The notes under the pieces are model-generated. The model worked only from the letters and a program-made list of their open reading frames with translations, had not been told where the DNA came from and did not search any database. This document shows, piece after piece, positions 54,813 through 57,161 of a DNA stretch of 57,161 bases. The stretch is from Phytophthora quininea (taxonomy: Eukaryota > Oomycota > Peronosporomycetes > Peronosporales > Peronosporaceae). The stretch lies in contig JAAVTG010000487.1 of assembly GCA_011947345.1 (NCBI GenBank), positions 1 through 57,161 of the forward strand, in the 5' to 3' direction. A program made the position numbers and the translations under genes. Position 1 is the stretch's first letter, and each line of letters opens with the position of its first letter.

Positions 54813-54972
54813 GGGTGAAACTAAGGAGGGCCATTTCTGCCGAAAGCCATTGTACGAAAAAGGACAAGAAATAGCAGCTGCAATTTTCATACAAAAACAA
54901 GCGTGCGCTCCAGCCGTGTCCGTCTCAACAGAGCGTGTCCGCTACACAGATTCAGTCATTTCCCGATCGGCG

Positions 54973-55825
54973 ATGGGGCCCAAGCCGTCGCTGCCCCCGT
55001 GCGGCTACATTGTCGTGTACCTGGGCCTGGCATCCGAGGTGCTCTCGGCGCTCCAAGATGAAGCCCGCAGTCGCAACTACACGCCCGTGTTCCAGGAGGT
55101 TGGGGGACAGTGACGATCAATTTCGCGAGCAGTCTCGTGTTGTTCGAACCTCGGGGGCTGTAGGAGAATTGAAGCGTGCGCTGAAGGCAATTACTGCCTG
55201 CCTGGACCCTGGCTGGCTCCCCAGTGTGTTCTCATTCATGCGCTCTCGTCCTGGAGGGCCAGAACAAGAAAGCCACCAAGACTACCCTACCAGCGTTATT
55301 GATGCGGCCAATAGCAAAGGTCATGTGCCTGCAAGTATGGTTTGCGCTTTGGAGGAGGGGACACAGCTTCGCGTATTCGACGGCTGCGTTGCGACAAAAG
55401 ATGATGCAAAGGCTCGCGTGCTGTCAATTCCGGTTGGCTTCTGTGTGATTTTTCGTGGAGACCTCATACATAATGGCATGCCGTACGAGACCACAAACCA
55501 TCGAATTCATTGCTACTTGTCCTACCGAGGCCTCGCTTGGGAACCCGACATTGTTTCAAGTGTCCTACCTCGCCACTACGAGTGTCAGTACTGTGACCTG
55601 AAACTAGACCAGTCAAATTTAATGCGGCAGCATCGTCGGTACTGTAAGAAGAATCCCAAGGCTCAAAAGAACGAAGAAACTCGCCGTGCGCCAACTAAGA
55701 GGCAGGGGCCATGGAGTTGCAATATTTGTGGAGACAGCTACGACGTTGACAGTTCCTACAGAACGCACGTGAGTCGCGGACATAAGCACATTAAGACCGC
55801 ATTGGGAAAAGGTACGCAATCGTAA
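54973..55825 (+). CDS. MULE-borne 2OG-Fe(II) dioxygenase-like protein with two zinc fingers, copy 2
   Basis: Mirror copy of 50429-51281, with one residue different (Asn for Ser before the HRIHCY block). The same G5 tract (55102-55106) breaks the frame at the same place. One G fewer would give a continuous protein of about 283 residues. HQDYP, RGDLIHNG, HRIHCYL and both fingers are intact. It is read toward the transposase of the same element. Confidence 0.65.
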
Positions 55826-55892
55826 AATCTTCTGGTTTAAACGGAAAGAATAAATTTTGGCCGCTTTACTTTCAATTAGGTAACCTGTTGTT

Positions 55893-57161
55893 CTATCCCC
55901 ATCGCGCATGTCCCCAGAATCGTGGCGGAATATCGTTTTCGTGATAAATATTCGTTTCTGTCGCCGTGAAGTTGGAAGGACCGGTCAAAGGAGGCAGCCA
56001 GGTAACTACTGTGTCAGAGGATGCTTGTCTAGCTAATCGTGCGGATGGTGGAGCGGGGTGATTTAAATCGATGCGTTCAAACAGAGCGGGATCGCGTCTT
56101 GTGGCATTCGATCGCCGAACTCTGCTGTGTCGATCGACGCGACGGCGCCGCTGTAGTTGCGCCTGCTGGGTATACGCCGGCTCCTGGATACGGATTGGTA
56201 GTGTGTGAGCTAGGTCGCGATTAATCCACCAATGCAACGCGAAATCATGAGGGCTGAGAATTTGCCGGCCATTTGATTCTGTGAGAGCAATCAACTCGTG
56301 TAGACATGGTCGTCCGTGCACCGTCCGAAATACTCCTGTGCATTTTCCTTGGTCAGCTCTCCGGAAAATAACCATCCGAGCTTCCTCCCACAGCTCGTTC
56401 GTTCGTGTGAGTGCCCACACGGTGATGATACGAGTGACAGCCGCGAATCGATTTCCTTGCAAAAGGTAAGGAACCCGAGCAGAATTTCTCTCAGCCAGAA
56501 GACTCGTATTAGATGCAGCTGCTTGCCACCACGGCAGTAGGGAGAGAAACACAGTGAGAATGTCGCCGTTGCAACCGCGGAGCCATACTTTACACTTTGC
56601 GTGGGCTCCTTCGACAAAAGATGTGTCACGGATCCCAAAATGCTGGAACCGGTCGGTCCAGGCGCGAACGATTCGTGTCTTGTATTTCCACCAGTGCTTA
56701 TCAAGATAATCAGAGAGAGGTCGATTCAAACTTCGCAGGATAGAGTGCTTGTCCTCGAATTCCTCTTCCGTTGCTGCATCGACCGCCTCGTAAAAGCTGA
56801 CATGAATGCATCAGTCTGCCAAGTGTTCTCATACTTTGGTTGGCCCGGAGCTGGGTTTTCAACAGGTACTTGACCGAGAATTTGTCTTGTTTTACTGAGT
56901 ACATTCTTGTTCATGTGCCACCGACATACAACAGCCGCCACTTCGGGGAAAACGGCATCAATAGCGTTCATGGAAGCCAACTCACGGTCGGTAAGAATAA
57001 GACACGGCAGTCCAATTCGCATTTCGATGAGGAAGTCTCGCAGTGTTCGCATGGCCCATTCGTAATCTTCTTCCCTCTCTCGCGGTAACCAACATTGTGC
57101 TACAGGTAAAACAGTGTTAAAACCTGTCAGCGAGATAATATTGAGCAGTGGCAACTTGTAC
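55893..57161 (-). CDS. MULE transposase, copy 2, N-terminus outside the window
   Basis: The C-terminal 278-codon frame (55893-56729) is uninterrupted where copy 1 has a one-base shift (PYLLQGNRFAAV here). The catalytic part (56726-57161) carries LTDRELASMNAI and CRWHMNKNV. The frame change at the TTTT tract (about 56792-56795) is the same as in copy 1. Confidence 0.85.

Larger units (their letters stand above)
45454..57161 (-). mobile_element. Ty3/Gypsy (chromovirus-type) LTR retrotransposon, interrupted by two MULEs, 5' part outside
   Basis: Reading right to left: protease (54.8-53.8 kb), reverse transcriptase, RNase H and integrase (53.4-46.2 kb), chromodomain, then polypurine tract and 3' LTR. 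The pol order RT-RNaseH-IN places it in Ty3/Gypsy. MULE insertions split the integrase (47671-51441) and the region upstream of protease (from 54813). Gag and the 5' LTR must lie beyond 57161. Frame changes near 54565, 53345 and 47203 add to the damage. Confidence 0.88.
54813..57161 (-). mobile_element. Mutator-like element (MULE), copy 2, opposite orientation, right end outside
   Basis: Starts with the same 134-bp terminal repeat (GGGTGAAACTAAGG from 54813) and runs to the window edge as the reverse complement of copy 1. Expected full length is about 3.77 kb, so about 1.4 kb lies outside. The left half of the target duplication should be GACCAGTAG (54804-54812). Differences from copy 1 are few: one substitution in the oxygenase, a 3-bp deletion near 56055 and one extra T near 56463. 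Confidence 0.9.

Overview
The window looks like a piece of an oomycete nuclear genome, most likely Phytophthora or a close relative. The evidence is short GT-AG introns (60-105 bp), densely packed eukaryotic housekeeping genes, flagellum/centriole-type genes, a phosphatidylinositol 3-kinase carrying PH domains, and a transposon mix (Tc1/mariner, PIF/Harbinger-like, MULE, Ty3/Gypsy with chromodomain) usual in that lineage. The assignment is inferred from gene content, not from a database search.

Layout. 1-8.3 kb is gene-dense: a B-box/IQ protein (+, 5' end outside), ribosomal protein L35 (+, with a 4-nt first coding exon), a RAD51B-like recombinase with about eight short introns (-), and a head-to-head pair of bestrophin-like channel genes. 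8.33-19.01 kb is a giant inverted duplication: two arms of about 4.4 kb, each carrying an intact five-exon COA7-like gene and a Harbinger-like transposon, around a 1.94-kb Tc1/mariner element whose terminal inverted repeats form the innermost part of the arms. 19.1-31 kb is gene-dense again: DZIP1-like (-), NOL10/ENP2 (+), PI3K (-), CCDC81-like (-).

31.4-43.5 kb is gene-poor: degraded and shuffled AWS-SET methyltransferase fragments, gag-like and BED-finger remnants, and stretches where I see nothing convincing. 43.57-45.10 kb is a 1532-bp Tc1/mariner element with 244-bp terminal repeats and a broken transposase. From 45.45 kb to the right edge lies a minus-strand Ty3/Gypsy element into which two copies of one MULE family have inserted in opposite orientations, the first with a clear 9-bp target duplication. 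Each MULE carries a MULE transposase and, convergent to it, an accessory gene with the residue pattern of a 2-oxoglutarate/Fe(II) dioxygenase followed by two zinc fingers. This two-gene cargo is the best candidate here for an undescribed system.

Nearly every long coding region has one or more single-base frame breaks, often at homopolymers, including in genes likely to be essential (NOL10, PI3K). I read many of these as residual assembly indels and mark frame breaks without calling such genes dead. Several gene ranges below therefore span more than one reading frame.
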